In this document: piece after piece, positions 1 to 10,040 of the stretch
How positions within the stretch are numbered: the first letter of the stretch is position 1
Layout of the letters: every line of letters begins with the position of its first letter
DNA from: Ophiothrix spiculata
Lineage: Eukaryota > Echinodermata > Ophiuroidea > Amphilepidida > Ophiotrichidae
NCBI GenBank assembly: GCA_000969725.1
Contig: JXSR01S022628.1
Length of the DNA stretch: 30,375 bases
Direction: 5' to 3' (one strand)
Position numbers and translations under genes: made by a program
The notes under the pieces: generated by a model
What the model was told of the DNA's origin: nothing
The model's database searches: none
The model's input: the letters and a program-made list of their open reading frames with translations, nothing else

Positions 1-348
1 ATCTTCATTGATTATTTGCATTAACCCCCTTGTAATTATAAGTGTTCGAAGTCCGAACTATCCGAAAGGTCACGTCAAGAAAAAATATATCGCAACCAAG
101 TTCTTCTAATAAAAAAAAAGTCGGTGGGTAAAATTAAATTTATCATCATCTATGAAAGACACTAACTTTTAAGTCGAAAACATAAACCTCATGTTATGTT
201 CATTCAATCTAAATTTGAAATAACTTAAATTGACGATTTTGTTTTTACTATCACGCAGTTCATTTCATAAATATGTCAAATACATCATAATGTTCCTTTA
301 TTCTTGTTTTCTCAACTCTATACAAGATTTCCAGATTTCGAAATAATA

Positions 349-1454
349 CAGGGTGTCCCGAAATTAACTGCATAATTTTAAATGTTTATTAAAATAACTT
401 TAAAACCAGGATTCATATTACAACTCTAGACATGTATTGATAGAAGAGACGTGTATTAATCCTTTGGTTAAAAATATTATGTAATAATCAGTAACATTCT
501 AAGATGGCAAGAAGGTCTGAAATTTCTAAGTGGTTGAGCCGCTGTACCATTCAGTGTTGACACTCTTCTACCACTTCAGCGACATGACGCCTCATGCAGC
601 TAAACGGAACGGTTGAGAATGGTTTTATCGAATTTAAGTCCGCATAATTACCTGCTTTTTTGTTTGTTTCTGAAGGACAATACATATGAACACCCCGGAC
701 TATACCTGACCTGAAACAGAAAATGTTACTTTTATGCCCAAATATGGACATTGTATGACCATATTTGGGCATAAAATGGCATAATACCCATATATGGTAA
801 CTTTCTTTATTAAACATGACCTGATGTTGAAATTTGGTATTTATAAAGTACATCATAGCCTAATTAAGAATTGAAAAAGAAATTTGGCAAAAATTTGGAA
901 GATGGGGGGTTCCTAAGTGGAAATTTGATGAGTTTCCCTGCAAAACGGCTTACATTCATTTTCAGCAAAAAAATCAATAGTCAATTAATAAGAAACTATT
1001 TGGTGAATTATCTAAATTACACCTTTTTTTAAAGACATATTCGTACAGAATTATTAAAATTAACATTTTGATGCAGTTTTTTGCCCTTTTCTACAAAAAT
1101 GGATACAAGCCGTTTTGCAAGTCAATTCTTCACATATTCGTATTAACATTTTAAAAGCTGTTTGGCTGAATAAGTCATTGAAATATTTATGAATGATTCT
1201 CCTGTCTTCAAAGTTGATCCATCCACTAAATGTGAGTCACACATTTATTTTTCTTCTCAATATGAACGTGCGCTCTTTACGTTTGGCACAATTTACGTTG
1301 AAGTTGTTTTTTAAAAACAGTAATTGCATCATGTTTGGTACCAATATAATTCTATAAGTCTTCTCTATCAATACATATGTTTATAGTTGACATGCGAATC
1401 CTGGTTTTAAAGTTATAAGTATTTAAAAATGTGCAGTTAATTTTTGGACACCTG
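349..1454 (-). mobile_element. Decayed mariner/Tc1-like DNA transposon, long TIRs, TA target site
   Basis: The ends are inverted repeats: CAGGGTGTCCCGAAATTAAC at the left matches the reverse complement of the right end, which begins CAGGTGTCCAAAAATTAACT. Similarity continues with indels for about 110 bp on each side, including ACTTTAAAACCAGGATTC in both arms. A TA dinucleotide flanks each end (347-348 and 1455-1456), the target duplication typical of IS630/Tc1/mariner elements. On the minus strand, near the left end, a 101-codon stretch (551-856) has the pattern GIVRGVHMYCP followed further on by MRRHVAEVVEEC, a stop, and RLNHL. This loosely resembles the C-terminal WGxxKxxVY...C...GxHxEHL region of mariner-like transposases. 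No catalytic DDE/D region was recognised. The transposon call is firm, the strand and transposase remnant are tentative. Confidence 0.75.
551..856 (-). pseudogene. Possible remnant of a mariner-type transposase C-terminus
   Basis: This stop-free minus-strand stretch lies inside the TIR element at 349-1454. Its second half reads like the C-terminal tail of mariner/IS630 transposases: a GxVxGVxxY block, a basic helix MRRHVAEVVEEC, and past the in-frame stop a short RLNHLE that could match the usual GxHxEHL ending. The catalytic aspartates, the helix-turn-helix N-terminus and most of the usual length of about 340 residues are missing. The first half is low-complexity and may be chance. The element is not autonomous. 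A translated search against mariner profiles would decide whether this is real; chance similarity is possible. Confidence 0.3.
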
Positions 1455-1605
1455 TATATCTGAGAGCCGAGAGCTTGACGCACTTTATACTTGCGCTTCT
1501 TTGCAACCGATATGTTTGATCTTGTCTGGAAAGCGAATATAAACACGTGACTCATTTTAATCAATAAACAGCAAAATGGTTCTCGAATCAATCATTCCTA
1601 CGTCT

Positions 1606-1700
1606 TTGCTTTGAACACGTCTGGTCGCTTTAAATCGCCAATTGTGTCCGAAGATTACTTAAATCAAGTTCTAGATTTGTACTGAACCCTTGTATTTTCA
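1606..1700 (+). repeat. Dispersed repeat, copy 1 (inverted partner at 5122-5214)
   Basis: About 95 bp beginning near GCTTTGAACACGTCTG and ending ACTGAACCCTTGTATTTT matches the reverse complement of 5122-5214, with scattered substitutions. It contains the shared block GTGTCCGA(A/G)GATTAC. The + copy runs into an ATTGT microsatellite, as a non-LTR element 3' end with a simple-repeat tail would. It is not coding. Confidence 0.7.
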
Positions 1701-1703
1701 CTT

Positions 1704-1760
1704 ATATTGTATTGTATTGTATTGTATTATATTGTATTATATTGTATTGTATTGTATCGT
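1704..1760 (+). repeat. ATTGT pentanucleotide microsatellite
   Basis: About eleven near-perfect units of TATTG/ATTGT, with two units altered to ATTAT and one to ATCGT. It directly follows the dispersed repeat at 1606-1700 and may be its 3' tail. A short palindrome CCTAAGC-GT-GCTTAGG follows at 1772-1787. Confidence 0.9.
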
Positions 1761-2103
1761 ATATCAGAGTACCTAAGCGTGCTTAGGCGATAGTAAGTAC
1801 AGCTTTCTGAAGGGTATTAAAGCAATAATATTGTATCTTTCTGATAATATGCTACTACAACTAAAGTTCAAATTTACACTTTTGTGATGAGTAAGGGAAC
1901 TATCGAGTTGTTTTGATAAGCATAATATTACTCAACATTGTAAGACTTAACGCGTAAAATTATCTGTTCTCTACTTTACTTGTCATCGTGTTATTTAAGT
2001 TTACGTAAGTACAACTTAAATACTAGAGCTGGTTGAAGAGATCTTGACAGAGTGGAATGCATAGCCGTAAATTAGTGCAAAGTCGTTTTTGTTATAATCA
2101 AAC

Positions 2104-2332
2104 TTAACTCTAACACTTTTGACCACTTCTTTTTTTAAAAAACTATATCCTCGGAAATTTGAAAGTCAAAACTCACGGACTTTTATCTGGATTCGAACCC
2201 GCGACCTCTCGTCAAGCCACTGAGCAAGCGCTGTCATGGTAGCGATTGCGTGGTTATAGCTAACTCGGATCTATGACGTACTTAGACGAATTTCCTAACT
2301 TTGTGGAATGGGTATATTGTGAGATTCAGTGG
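2104..2332 (-). repeat. tRNA-promoter-bearing composite repeat (SINE-like), copy 1
   Basis: Read on the minus strand, it carries an RNA polymerase III A-box-like TGCTCAGTGG (2217-2226) and a perfect B box GGTTCGAATCC (2189-2199). About 105 bp on the A-box upstream side, to CCACTGAATCTCACAATA at 2332, and the region after the B box to about 2104 are shared with copy 2 at 4809-5030. Only 17 nt separate the two boxes here against 41 in copy 2, so this copy has lost about 24 nt of the anticodon-arm region. It is not a functional tRNA gene: the tRNA stems are not intact and the boxes sit in the middle of a longer unit. Confidence 0.75.
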
Positions 2333-3400
2333 AGTTAGGGTTAGTCTATTGCTGATATATGGCTAGTTATCTGTATCTTTTCATTTTCAGTTTATTCTAG
2401 GTGACAGCTATAATGTATGATTGCTCAAAGGAATTTCATTCTTCTTTCCATTCCCACGACAGCTAAATAGGACGGCCGCAAAATCACTCTAAGTCTCATC
2501 ATCCATTAAGGAGTTTCAACACAATCTTGGGTTGAATGACCAATCTTACGTTAACGACCTAGTTTTTGAACAAATCAATCTATTTGTAGCGGCTGTAGAC
2601 AATTGATTTAGTTATGCCGTAAGCATTGTAATTTTAAGTGTCTAATCTCAAAACAGAAACAGCCTTATTCAGTAGATCATTTACCATACCTTAACAGCAA
2701 CCTCTAATAAACGATCGTATTTTTATGGTTGGTCCTATTTGTGTCACATCTTGTTCACCTTAATTAGTCGTTATGAGAGTTTAGTCCATAATTTGTTGTG
2801 TATTCTTGTACATTTATCTTTAAAATCATATATACAACAGTATTATGATTGCATTGGATTATTAAACAGTTTTGACAAATATTGATGGACAACGTAAATA
2901 CCTCATCTATACTTACCCAATTCTATATACTAAATCTATTTTTTCTATATTCTGTAACCCTTACATAAATTTGATTGTGTACACTAGAATTCTGATAATA
3001 GTTGTAAAGGTTATACGCAAAATATGCCAAGTTAGTCATAAAATGTTTAAAGAAAAAAATATCAAGATAAATCGTGGATTGAACCTATAAAAGAAGAAAG
3101 AAAGGGGGATAAGTGATAAAGGCATTCTAAAGATATACTTATTTTTGATGGAATGGCATAAACTCATTTTGATCATATTATATTATTAACAGGTCCTTTT
3201 TTGGTTTGCTCACCTTGTAAAGGCTTTGTTAAAAATAACAGTGCAATTTGATTTTGTTGACCATATCACGCTGTACGTTCAAATTCACTGAAGTCCAGAT
3301 TAAGTTAAAACTTACTGAAGTCCAACTTATATTAGCTCCCATCTCAATATGTCGCACAATACGTCCTGTCTTTCCGGAGCGTCTAATCTCGTTCATGGCA
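2333..3400. other. No recognisable gene
   Basis: AT-rich sequence with many stops in all frames. I see no exon, repeat family or RNA gene. A stop-free plus-strand stretch near 2872-3090 has a composition expected by chance in AT-rich DNA. Confidence 0.5.
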
Positions 3401-3590
3401 TTAATGATAAGATTTAGTAGCTGACGAAGAACGTCCAAGATTAGCAGGAGGCTTTGCTCTATGACTTTTTTTTTTATTTTGCTGCACATTATTCATAAAA
3501 GTCCAAGGAAGAGATGTCTGAGAATCTGGCTGTTCAACCAATCTGATGTCCTGGACCATTCCAATGTATAATAAAAAAAAACAGCTCTTG
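3401..3590 (-). other. Weak candidate terminal exon, unidentified
   Basis: On the minus strand a good 3' splice-acceptor sequence, CTTTTTGCAACCCCTGCAG, is followed immediately (from 3590) by about 62 open codons ending at a TAA (3401-3403). The predicted peptide includes MVQDIRLVEQPDSQTSLPW and a basic, serine-rich end (RAKPPANLGRSSS). Local G+C is visibly higher than in the flanks. Another minus-strand frame stays open past this point (3229-3489) and meets a donor-like CA|GTAAGT near 3332. I do not recognise any family, no polyadenylation signal is evident nearby, and an open stretch this long is not rare by chance. This is a hint, not a gene call. Confidence 0.18.
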
Positions 3591-3599
3591 CTGCAGGGG

Positions 3600-4800
3600 T
3601 TGCAAAAAGGTAAGGAACGATGAACAGGAGAACCATTAACAGATCACTTGAGTGAAGCAATTTCGATCAGGTATATACATACTTACACAAGAATATTTGC
3701 CAAAACGTTCAGTTGAACATTGGTATACAGTTGATTTGTTGGTCTTTTAATAGAGGCACTGTGAAATTGTAATCACATGTATTCCAATACACCACTGGAA
3801 ACATAGCCGAGTGAATACCTTGGGTTATCCATCTAGTCGATATAATTGACAAAATTAGCTTCTTCTCTCAATGATTTCTGTGACAATCTGGGCTTATAGG
3901 TATTTCTTACTTGTAAACAGTATTACAGGTCAAGCATTAGAACATCAACGCCTTGACAATGCCGTGTACATGTAGATTTGTTTATAGAAAACAGAAGTAA
4001 ATGACGATGAAAATATAAGTTATTTTGTCGAAGTACATAAGACATCTATATATATGGCAAGGCAAATTTCACATGAAGAGCGAAAAACCATGAACAGAAA
4101 GACGTGCTTTTATGCAATGTTATATTTGGCATTCTTCAAAGTAATGTAGTCCAGACAAGTTTAGAGTAAACATAAACAAATAATGACACCAATTATAAAG
4201 GTATTTATTCAATATTAGATGCATATTTCTGACACCTCATTCTAATTTTATCGTTCTTATGCTTCTTTATTATATTCACTACTGCAAAAGTTATATATAT
4301 CGATGTCAAGATTCAAACATATATTATTTTTAACAAATACAATATCATTGACAAGATTTAAGCATGTACTACAATATTTTGAATGCTCTACTATTACAAC
4401 TTTTTGGAAAAAAGGTGAAAATAGAATCAAACTGATGTAAAATATCTTGAAAAGACTATTCTAATGTGTATCCATTGTCCATTATATACATATAGCCATA
4501 CTAATGTACAGATTGTACTAGAATATCTTTATTATTACACACTGACCATTGCTGACCTTCAAAATTACAAAAATGATCTCCGTAGGCGAGAAAGATTTTC
4601 ATTAAGCAGGTGGTTGTTCAAATAAGTTGAACGACCGTTTGCTAAATTCTTTTAAACTATCTAAGGTTTTATTGTGTATCGATAATAGAGAACAGCTTCT
4701 ACTTGCTTATATATTCATTATTCTAAATTTGCGCTGGGCAAGATTCTTATCACTAAGATGTTTACATCTTACCATGTCATTAAAGTTGAAGTCCGATTAA
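3600..4800. other. No recognisable gene
   Basis: AT-rich, heavily stopped in all frames, no repeat family recognised. I see nothing annotatable here. Confidence 0.5.
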
Positions 4801-4808
4801 AACTCCGT

Positions 4809-5030
4809 ATAACCCTAACACTTTTGACTTTTTAAAATAAAAAATCACGGATTTCCACCTGGATTCGAACCCGGGACCCCTCGCTTCCCAATCCGATTAT
4901 CACTATGTCAAGCCACTGAGCAGGCGCTGCCATGGCAGTGATTTCGTGGTCATAGCTAACTCGGGTCTATGTATTTGGACTTAGGCGAATTTCTCAACTT
5001 TGTGGAATGGGATATTGTGAGATTCAGTGG
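4809..5030 (-). repeat. tRNA-promoter-bearing composite repeat (SINE-like), copy 2
   Basis: This is the fuller of two copies. On the minus strand it has A box TGCTCAGTGG (4913-4922) and B box GGTTCGAATCC (4861-4871), 41 nt apart, close to normal tRNA spacing. About 105 bp before the A box and about 50 bp after the B box, to TAACCCTAACACTTTTGAC in + orientation, are shared with copy 1. A simple tRNA-derived SINE would begin only about 10 nt upstream of its A box, so the long conserved upstream part makes this a composite element. No obvious target-site duplication was found. Confidence 0.75.
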
Positions 5031-5121
5031 GAAGTATGATTTATCTTATGTACAAGTGTACAGGCAATGATCATCTTATGGAAAATTCAAAATGCTAAAG
5101 GAAACCAAATTTTAAAGGAAA

Positions 5122-5214
5122 AAAATACAAGGGTTCAGTGCATATCAAGAACTGGATTAACGTAATCCTCGGACACTATTAGCGGTTAGAACCGATCAGA
5201 CGTGTTCAAAGCAT
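5122..5214 (-). repeat. Dispersed repeat, copy 2 (inverted relative to 1606-1700)
   Basis: The reverse complement reads GCTTTGAACACGTCTGATCG at one end and ACTGAACCCTTGTATTTT at the other, matching 1606-1700 along its length with substitutions. It lacks the ATTGT tail and abuts an A-rich stretch instead. It is probably the 3' part of an unidentified retroelement. Confidence 0.7.
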
Positions 5215-5231
5215 ACACTGAAACAACAGAG

Positions 5232-5333
5232 TGAGTCATTTGACTCATTTGAGGCACAATGTGTCAGTAACCTAAAACTGTGAAAAGTGAGTCATATGTC
5301 CGTATACTGACATACTATGGCTCAAGTGAGTCA
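5232..5333. repeat. Inverted repeat carrying four AP-1-type (TGAGTCA) motifs
   Basis: Arms at 5241-5267 and 5307-5333 are inverted copies (TGACTCATTTGAGGCACAAT against TGACTCACTTGAGCCATAGT, both ending near TGTCAG), with a loop of about 39 nt. TGAGTCA, or its complement, occurs at 5232-5238, 5241-5247, 5288-5294 and 5327-5333. It may be a small hairpin-type element or a regulatory cluster. Confidence 0.6.
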
Positions 5334-5339
5334 AATAAT

Positions 5340-5990
5340 CTAAGTCTACATATTCCTGGATTTGAATTCAGGACTTTTATCAAACATTTACATGTAGTAT
5401 AAAGTATAATAGTAGTCTGGCTGCTGTCAAGATAATGCAGTCATATCATCGACTGCCTCATGCTGTCATCTTTAGAAGATGGATGTGTGTTGTTACAAAC
5501 CGCTAAAACAATTTTCCTTCCTCGAAACTTTCTCGCTTTCACTGACCTATATTTTGAAGTTTTTTTTAGAACATTGTATATTAAGCTTAATCAGATGTAT
5601 TGAATTTGTTACGGACACCGATATTTATGTTTTAGAAGAAATAATTATCTTGATGCTAATAAATTTAATATTTGTAAAGAAATCCTTCAATATGTATGAT
5701 GATTCTCCAAAATACTCATTTAGAACATATTTGTCTTTGATAAAGATATGGTAAACGTATACACATAAACAAATACAATACCAGGTTGTGTAAACTAAAT
5801 ACTAGCCCTATAAAAACAACAATGAACACCTTCTTCTCCAATAAAATAGGACGCATTTCAATCACGTGTGCCGGGTAATCAATCCTAAGTCGTTAAGGTG
5901 ATGTCTCCATTACATATGGCACATTTATTACCTTTGCAAGTAGGTTTAGAGTGAAGATGTCTCAAAGAATGGTACACACTCTTAATCCAC
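5340..5990. other. No recognisable gene
   Basis: AT-rich with no identified repeat. The only point of interest is a minus-strand open stretch at its right end (about 5885-5993), which continues across the MITE insertion and is described in the findings. Confidence 0.5.
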
Positions 5991-5993
5991 TTA

Positions 5994-6297
5994 GGCACGG
6001 TTCCCAATTCATGACGGAATGTCTTCCGACATACGAAAGGGCTTGACGCAAGAGCCATGACGAAATGTATTTTGAGTAATGACACAAAAATATTAGGGAA
6101 ACCGCATAAATACCTTCTTTGAAGTGGTGTTTATAATAATAGAGGCCCTGACGCAATTTTTCTGCATCATTCAATACACTTTAATACATCTATCTTTGAA
6201 TCATAACTCAATATTTGTCTGCATCATGATGCAAGGCAATTGCGTCAAGCCCTTTCGTATGACTCAAAAGCTTTCGTCATGAATTGGGAACCGTGCC
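5994..6297. mobile_element. MITE with about 65-bp TIRs and TTA target duplication (PIF/Harbinger-like)
   Basis: The element begins GGCACGGTTCCCAATTCATG and ends with its reverse complement. The arms continue to match for about 65 bp, including CATACGAAAGGGCTTGACGC in both. It is flanked by TTA on each side (5991-5993 and 6298-6300). Three-base TWA duplications are characteristic of PIF/Harbinger elements. At 304 bp without a coding frame it must be non-autonomous. The family is inferred from the duplication length only. Confidence 0.88.
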
Positions 6298-6300
6298 TTA

Positions 6301-6895
6301 CCGTTACGTTCATATAAAAAATGCGGTAAACAAAATAAGTGTAAAGGGTCTTGGCAGGTGAAAATAGGCTTACATTGCATTTGAGTTTAAACACATGTCT
6401 TTTTAAATACTGCTGTATCGAGAATTCCTTTGAAAAGTTCTATTTTTTCTTGACCTATGATTATTTCTCTGTATTACATCTTTACCTCTTTTTGACGGCT
6501 ATTATTATTAAGAAATGGGGCAGGGCAGGGTGCCAAAGTTGGATAAAGAAGGTGTTTTTGAGGCTCTGCAGTATTCAAAGTTGTCATTTTGAAGCTAATT
6601 CTTACTGTACATGTTTAAATTACTATTTTCTTTCTTTTAAAGCAAACTATTGCAGAATGAAAAACAAATCAATACTTAAATTTTTAAAATAACATTTTCA
6701 ATTTTTACCTACATGGTAACGTAAACTGAACTGAAATGGACCAGGAAGAAACATTAATGGCGTTACTACAAGTGTATCGGGCTGGGATCTCAGGTTAAAA
6801 AGGATGGATGACAAAGAATGGAAATGGAAGGAAAGACTGAACAAGAATCATACATTTCACTATTTAATCAACACTTACGCTGCTTACATACTTGT
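6301..6895. other. No recognisable gene
   Basis: AT-rich. A plus-strand open stretch at 6351-6692 starts without a convincing ATG context and has no recognisable motif. I treat it as chance. Confidence 0.45.
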
Positions 6896-7141
6896 GTAGT
6901 TTTGCAGCTTTGTCGCTGGGTGACGTATATTTTTTGCAAAAACTTACCGCTTCCGGTTGTCGTAGCAGCAAAGCTACATGTGGCTGAGATAATAGATGTC
7001 GTGAAATTTTTGTCGCACAACAAGATTTTACGAGTTGAAATGAATTAAACTTTCAGAGCGACATGAAGCGGCAAAACTGAAAAGCTACAAAAAGTGTGAA
7101 ACGAAACAGACGACAGAGCAACAAAGCTGCAAAGCGACAAT
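6895..7141. repeat. Inverted-repeat element built from AAGCNRCAA-type motifs
   Basis: TTTGCAGCTTTGTCGCT (6901-6917) is inverted at 7117-7133 with one mismatch. Between the arms, variants of AAAGCTACA, AAGCGGCAA and AAAGCGACA recur on both strands, suggesting a fold-back element or degenerate repeat array. No clear target-site duplication was found, so the boundaries are approximate. Confidence 0.5.
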
Positions 7142-8155
7142 AAATATGAAAGCAGCATTACTGTACATCTCACGGCATGGTAACCAACCAGTAAATCGCT
7201 ACAAGGGTTAGCTATGAGAAACAGGTAATTATCATACCAACAACGCTAACTGAAAGCTAAAATCAGCTTACAACGCTGAACAAGGTGTTGGCACTTGCAG
7301 AGTACCTTAAAAGCTGGACATATAAAAATACTTGTCATCGCCAACGTGAAGATTTTTAAAGCAGGTTAAAAATATAAATGTCTGGCTTTTATAGTACTTA
7401 TGGGCATGTATGAAATAACTGAACCATTCGTGACTGTAGTTGAGAGGTCTGCTATATTTCTCTTTGTAGGTCTGCTACATTTCTTTTTGTAGTAAGAGCA
7501 ACAACAAATACTCTCTCCACAAAATAGGAATATATATGACGTAAGCAAAATTCTTATACACTCAAAGTCTGGATATTGTATTTGGTTAGTAGTATATTAT
7601 ATCTTATTGCAATTGTTTTCTAATATTTTTTAACATGGGTAACTTAGCCCAGGCTAGAGATTGCCAGTAACTGCCAATGAAGCTAATTAGGTTCCTTCAA
7701 ATTTGTATACATTTACTAGGTAAATTCTAGTAAATCCTTTTTTTATGAATATCAATGGAAGTATACTACTTTTCACTTACAGGTATATTGAGAAAATGCT
7801 TGAATTAAATGTAGAAGTAAAAGTATCTAACCATATACATGTGCTACTAAATATATTTTAAGTAAATAGTATTACTTATTCTTATGCATAGGCTACGGCC
7901 CATTGCCACACTAGCAGAGCGCTAGGAATAGACATGAGTAACTGAGTCAACAGGGGCATTTATTATATTGTTATTAGTTATTAGTTTTTATCTTATTAGT
8001 TTTTCTTTTGCAGATATGTGTTTACTGCTAATATTGATGCTCACAACCCTTTTCAATAAGACGGAACCTTTTCTTGTAATCAGAATTTAATTAAATGTAC
8101 GATAACAAGGAAATGTTTAATCAGTATTGATGGTTATCTTTTTAATACAATAAAC
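7142..8155. other. No recognisable gene
   Basis: AT-rich sequence with no identified coding region or repeat family. Confidence 0.5.
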
Positions 8156-8156
8156 C

Positions 8157-8205
8157 GGGGTAACTTTGAACACCAGGGTGACTTTGAACACTTAGAACTG
8201 GTCCA
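8157..8205 (+). repeat. Left arm, GGGGTAACTTTGAACACC-type inverted motif
   Basis: GGGGTAACTTTGAACACC is followed at once by a variant, GGGTGACTTTGAACACTT, so the motif is repeated head to tail. The second motif reappears inverted at 11244-11276, on the far side of the nested LINEs. This may be the left end of a DNA transposon that hosts them. Confidence 0.4.
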
Positions 8206-8629
8206 ACTATCTAGCAATTTTCTTGCTTATCTTTTTTTCCTATTTCTTGGTAAATATGAAGCACATACATGTACTACAATAATTATTGTAAGATAATGAA
8301 CTTTCTCTAGGTGTTGCCTGTAAGTTTTAACAGTCGTAAACAGGCGTCGCCAAATTTACCACAATTTTCATATGTGAATATAAGATCTTGATAAAAAGAT
8401 CATGGATTATGCCTGTTATCGTTCATTTGTAATATGACACCGTCGTTTCCGGTTGTCAAGCGCATAAAAAACACCAAAAGCGCAATTTTAACATAGAAAA
8501 TTTCTTACCCACCAGTTTTTGAATCATTTTGATTTACAAAAATGTTTATGGAAAATTACAATATTAACCCCTGAAAGCGTTCCTCTTATTATGCAAAACA
8601 TTATTACACTACATATGCATATGCTCTCT
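8206..8629. other. Unassigned AT-rich sequence left of the LINE
   Basis: This lies between the GGGGTAACTTTGAACACC motif and the 3' end of the RTE-type LINE. It could be the interior of a host DNA transposon. No coding signal was recognised. Confidence 0.4.
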
Positions 8630-9339
8630 CTTAAAGTCCATCAGGGAACCCCTAATGACATCATACACAACATTTTTGCACTAGGTCCTTCAGTTTATTG
8701 AGATTTATTCCAGTAATGTTTGTCACAACTTGAATCCATCGTGTACGCTGCCTGCCTTTCCGTCTAGATCCCTCTGTCCTACCAAGTATAGGTCAGCTTT
8801 TGTTTTAGAACTGTTGCTTACAAAATAAAGTTTGGCTCTATGACATTCTTGTTTGTTATCATTTGCATCCATGAGATGCAAAGGACTCTTCTGCACTACC
8901 AGAGTGCAAATGCATCTAGTCTTCTTATATCATTCAGCTTCAAAGTCCAGATATCAGATCCATATAAGACTGCTCACTAACATAACCTTGATGGTTTAGG
9001 AGATGTCATGATTTTTGATGAGCGTATCAAGTTTGTTCATAGCTTCAGCTCTACCTATTGATAGTCTCCGTCTCAGTTCCAGTTTGATTTCACTATCTTT
9101 ATGTATTTTGAATCCGACAAAGATTTTCAACATTTTCTATAATTTTAACATCCAATTGGATTACCTCCAGATCTGTGGCGGACATTATCTTGGTTTTCTT
9201 TATGTTCAGATACAGTCCATGGTTACTGCTCTCCTTTTAACCATGCCTAGAAGTGACTTTTGAGCTTCTTCTGACCTTATGATCAGGGTAGTATCATCTG
9301 CATATTGAAGCATGTTAATAATGTGTCCTTCGATATGTG

Positions 9340-10040
9340 GTGCCCTAAGACAGTCAAACAGCAAATGTACTTCGCCCTGGTCCGGCCACATCTTGAGTTT
9401 GCCTGCGCTGCATGGGATCCATATACATCGTCGGATATTCAAAAAATTGAAGCTATACAGCGCAGAGCTGCTCGATTTGTGGCCAAGGATTACAGGAGAG
9501 CGGAGGGCACCGTTACCAATATACTCCAAGACCTGGAATGGCCAACACTTGAACAACGACGACAGCATAACCGGCTAACAATCATGTATAAAATCCATAA
9601 CCAGCTAATTTCCATCCCCGTTCCAATCTATATAAATAGGCAAACGACCCATACCCGTCAGTATCATCCCCAAAGGTTTAGACACGTGAAAGCCAATTGT
9701 AACGTATACAAATATAGTTATTTTCCGCGTACCATACCTGAATGGAATTCTCTCCCACCTTCAGTTTATAGCTCAATCACAACTGATAGTTTCAAAAATA
9801 GCATTAAACAAATTGTATAAAACATGCTTTGTAAACTCATGCGGTATATCGCCTCATGGGTAGGTTGCCGGTATTTCGCCTGCAGCCGTCTATATATTCC
9901 TGCCTCATGCAGAAGTCTGTATAAATTGTTTAATTTTGTATTTTTTAAATCATATGTGTATTTCAATTAGTGCCACCAATCATCTTAGCGTGATATTGCT
10001 TCGGCAACTTTGCTAAGTAATTATGTAGATGTAGATGTAG
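9340..10040 (+). mobile_element. 5'-truncated CR1/Jockey-like LINE insertion with 5-bp target duplication
   Basis: It contains the C-terminal RT coding segment (9341-9820), a 3' UTR (9821 to about 10024) and a TAGATG-repeat tail (about 10025-10040). The flanking 5 bp ATGTG occurs at 9335-9339 and 10041-10045. Removing the insert and one ATGTG rejoins the minus-strand LINE frame exactly (DQVEAH followed by IEGHII, just before YADD). That shows the insert is younger than the RTE-type copy. The last base of the duplication overlaps in sequence with the GATGT tail, so the boundary could shift by a base or two. Confidence 0.9.
9341..9820 (+). pseudogene. C-terminal fragment of a CR1/Jockey-like LINE ORF2 protein
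   Basis: About 159 open codons encode the conserved tail found after the RT domain in CR1/Jockey-superfamily proteins: VKQQMYFALVRPHLEFACA, then AAWDPYTSSDIQKIEAIQRR and AARFVAKDYRR, then LQDLEWPTLEQRRQ, and near the end FPRTIPEWNSLPPSVYSS. The frame is intact from the truncation point to its stop (9818-9820), so the insertion is fairly young. The catalytic RT motifs and endonuclease are missing through 5' truncation. The surrounding minus-strand open frames belong to the older host LINE. Confidence 0.9.

Noticed and set aside
2189..2226. Possible tRNA gene (A and B box present)
   Set aside because: Only 17 nt separate the boxes, the cloverleaf stems are not formed, and a second copy with long shared flanks shows that it is a repeat.
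2331..2346. Telomere-like GTTAGGGTTAG
   Set aside because: Fewer than two units, at the edge of a repeat copy. Not enough for an interstitial telomere tract.
6351..7048. Plus-strand open frames of 113 and 76 codons
   Set aside because: There is no recognisable motif. The second overlaps the AAGCNRCAA inverted-repeat element, and composition fits chance.
9312..9578. Second plus-strand frame and the N-terminal half of the minus-strand frame over 9346-9568
   Set aside because: These overlap the intact CR1/Jockey-like frame at 9341-9820. Only the minus-strand part below about 9335 belongs to a real (RTE-type) coding remnant.
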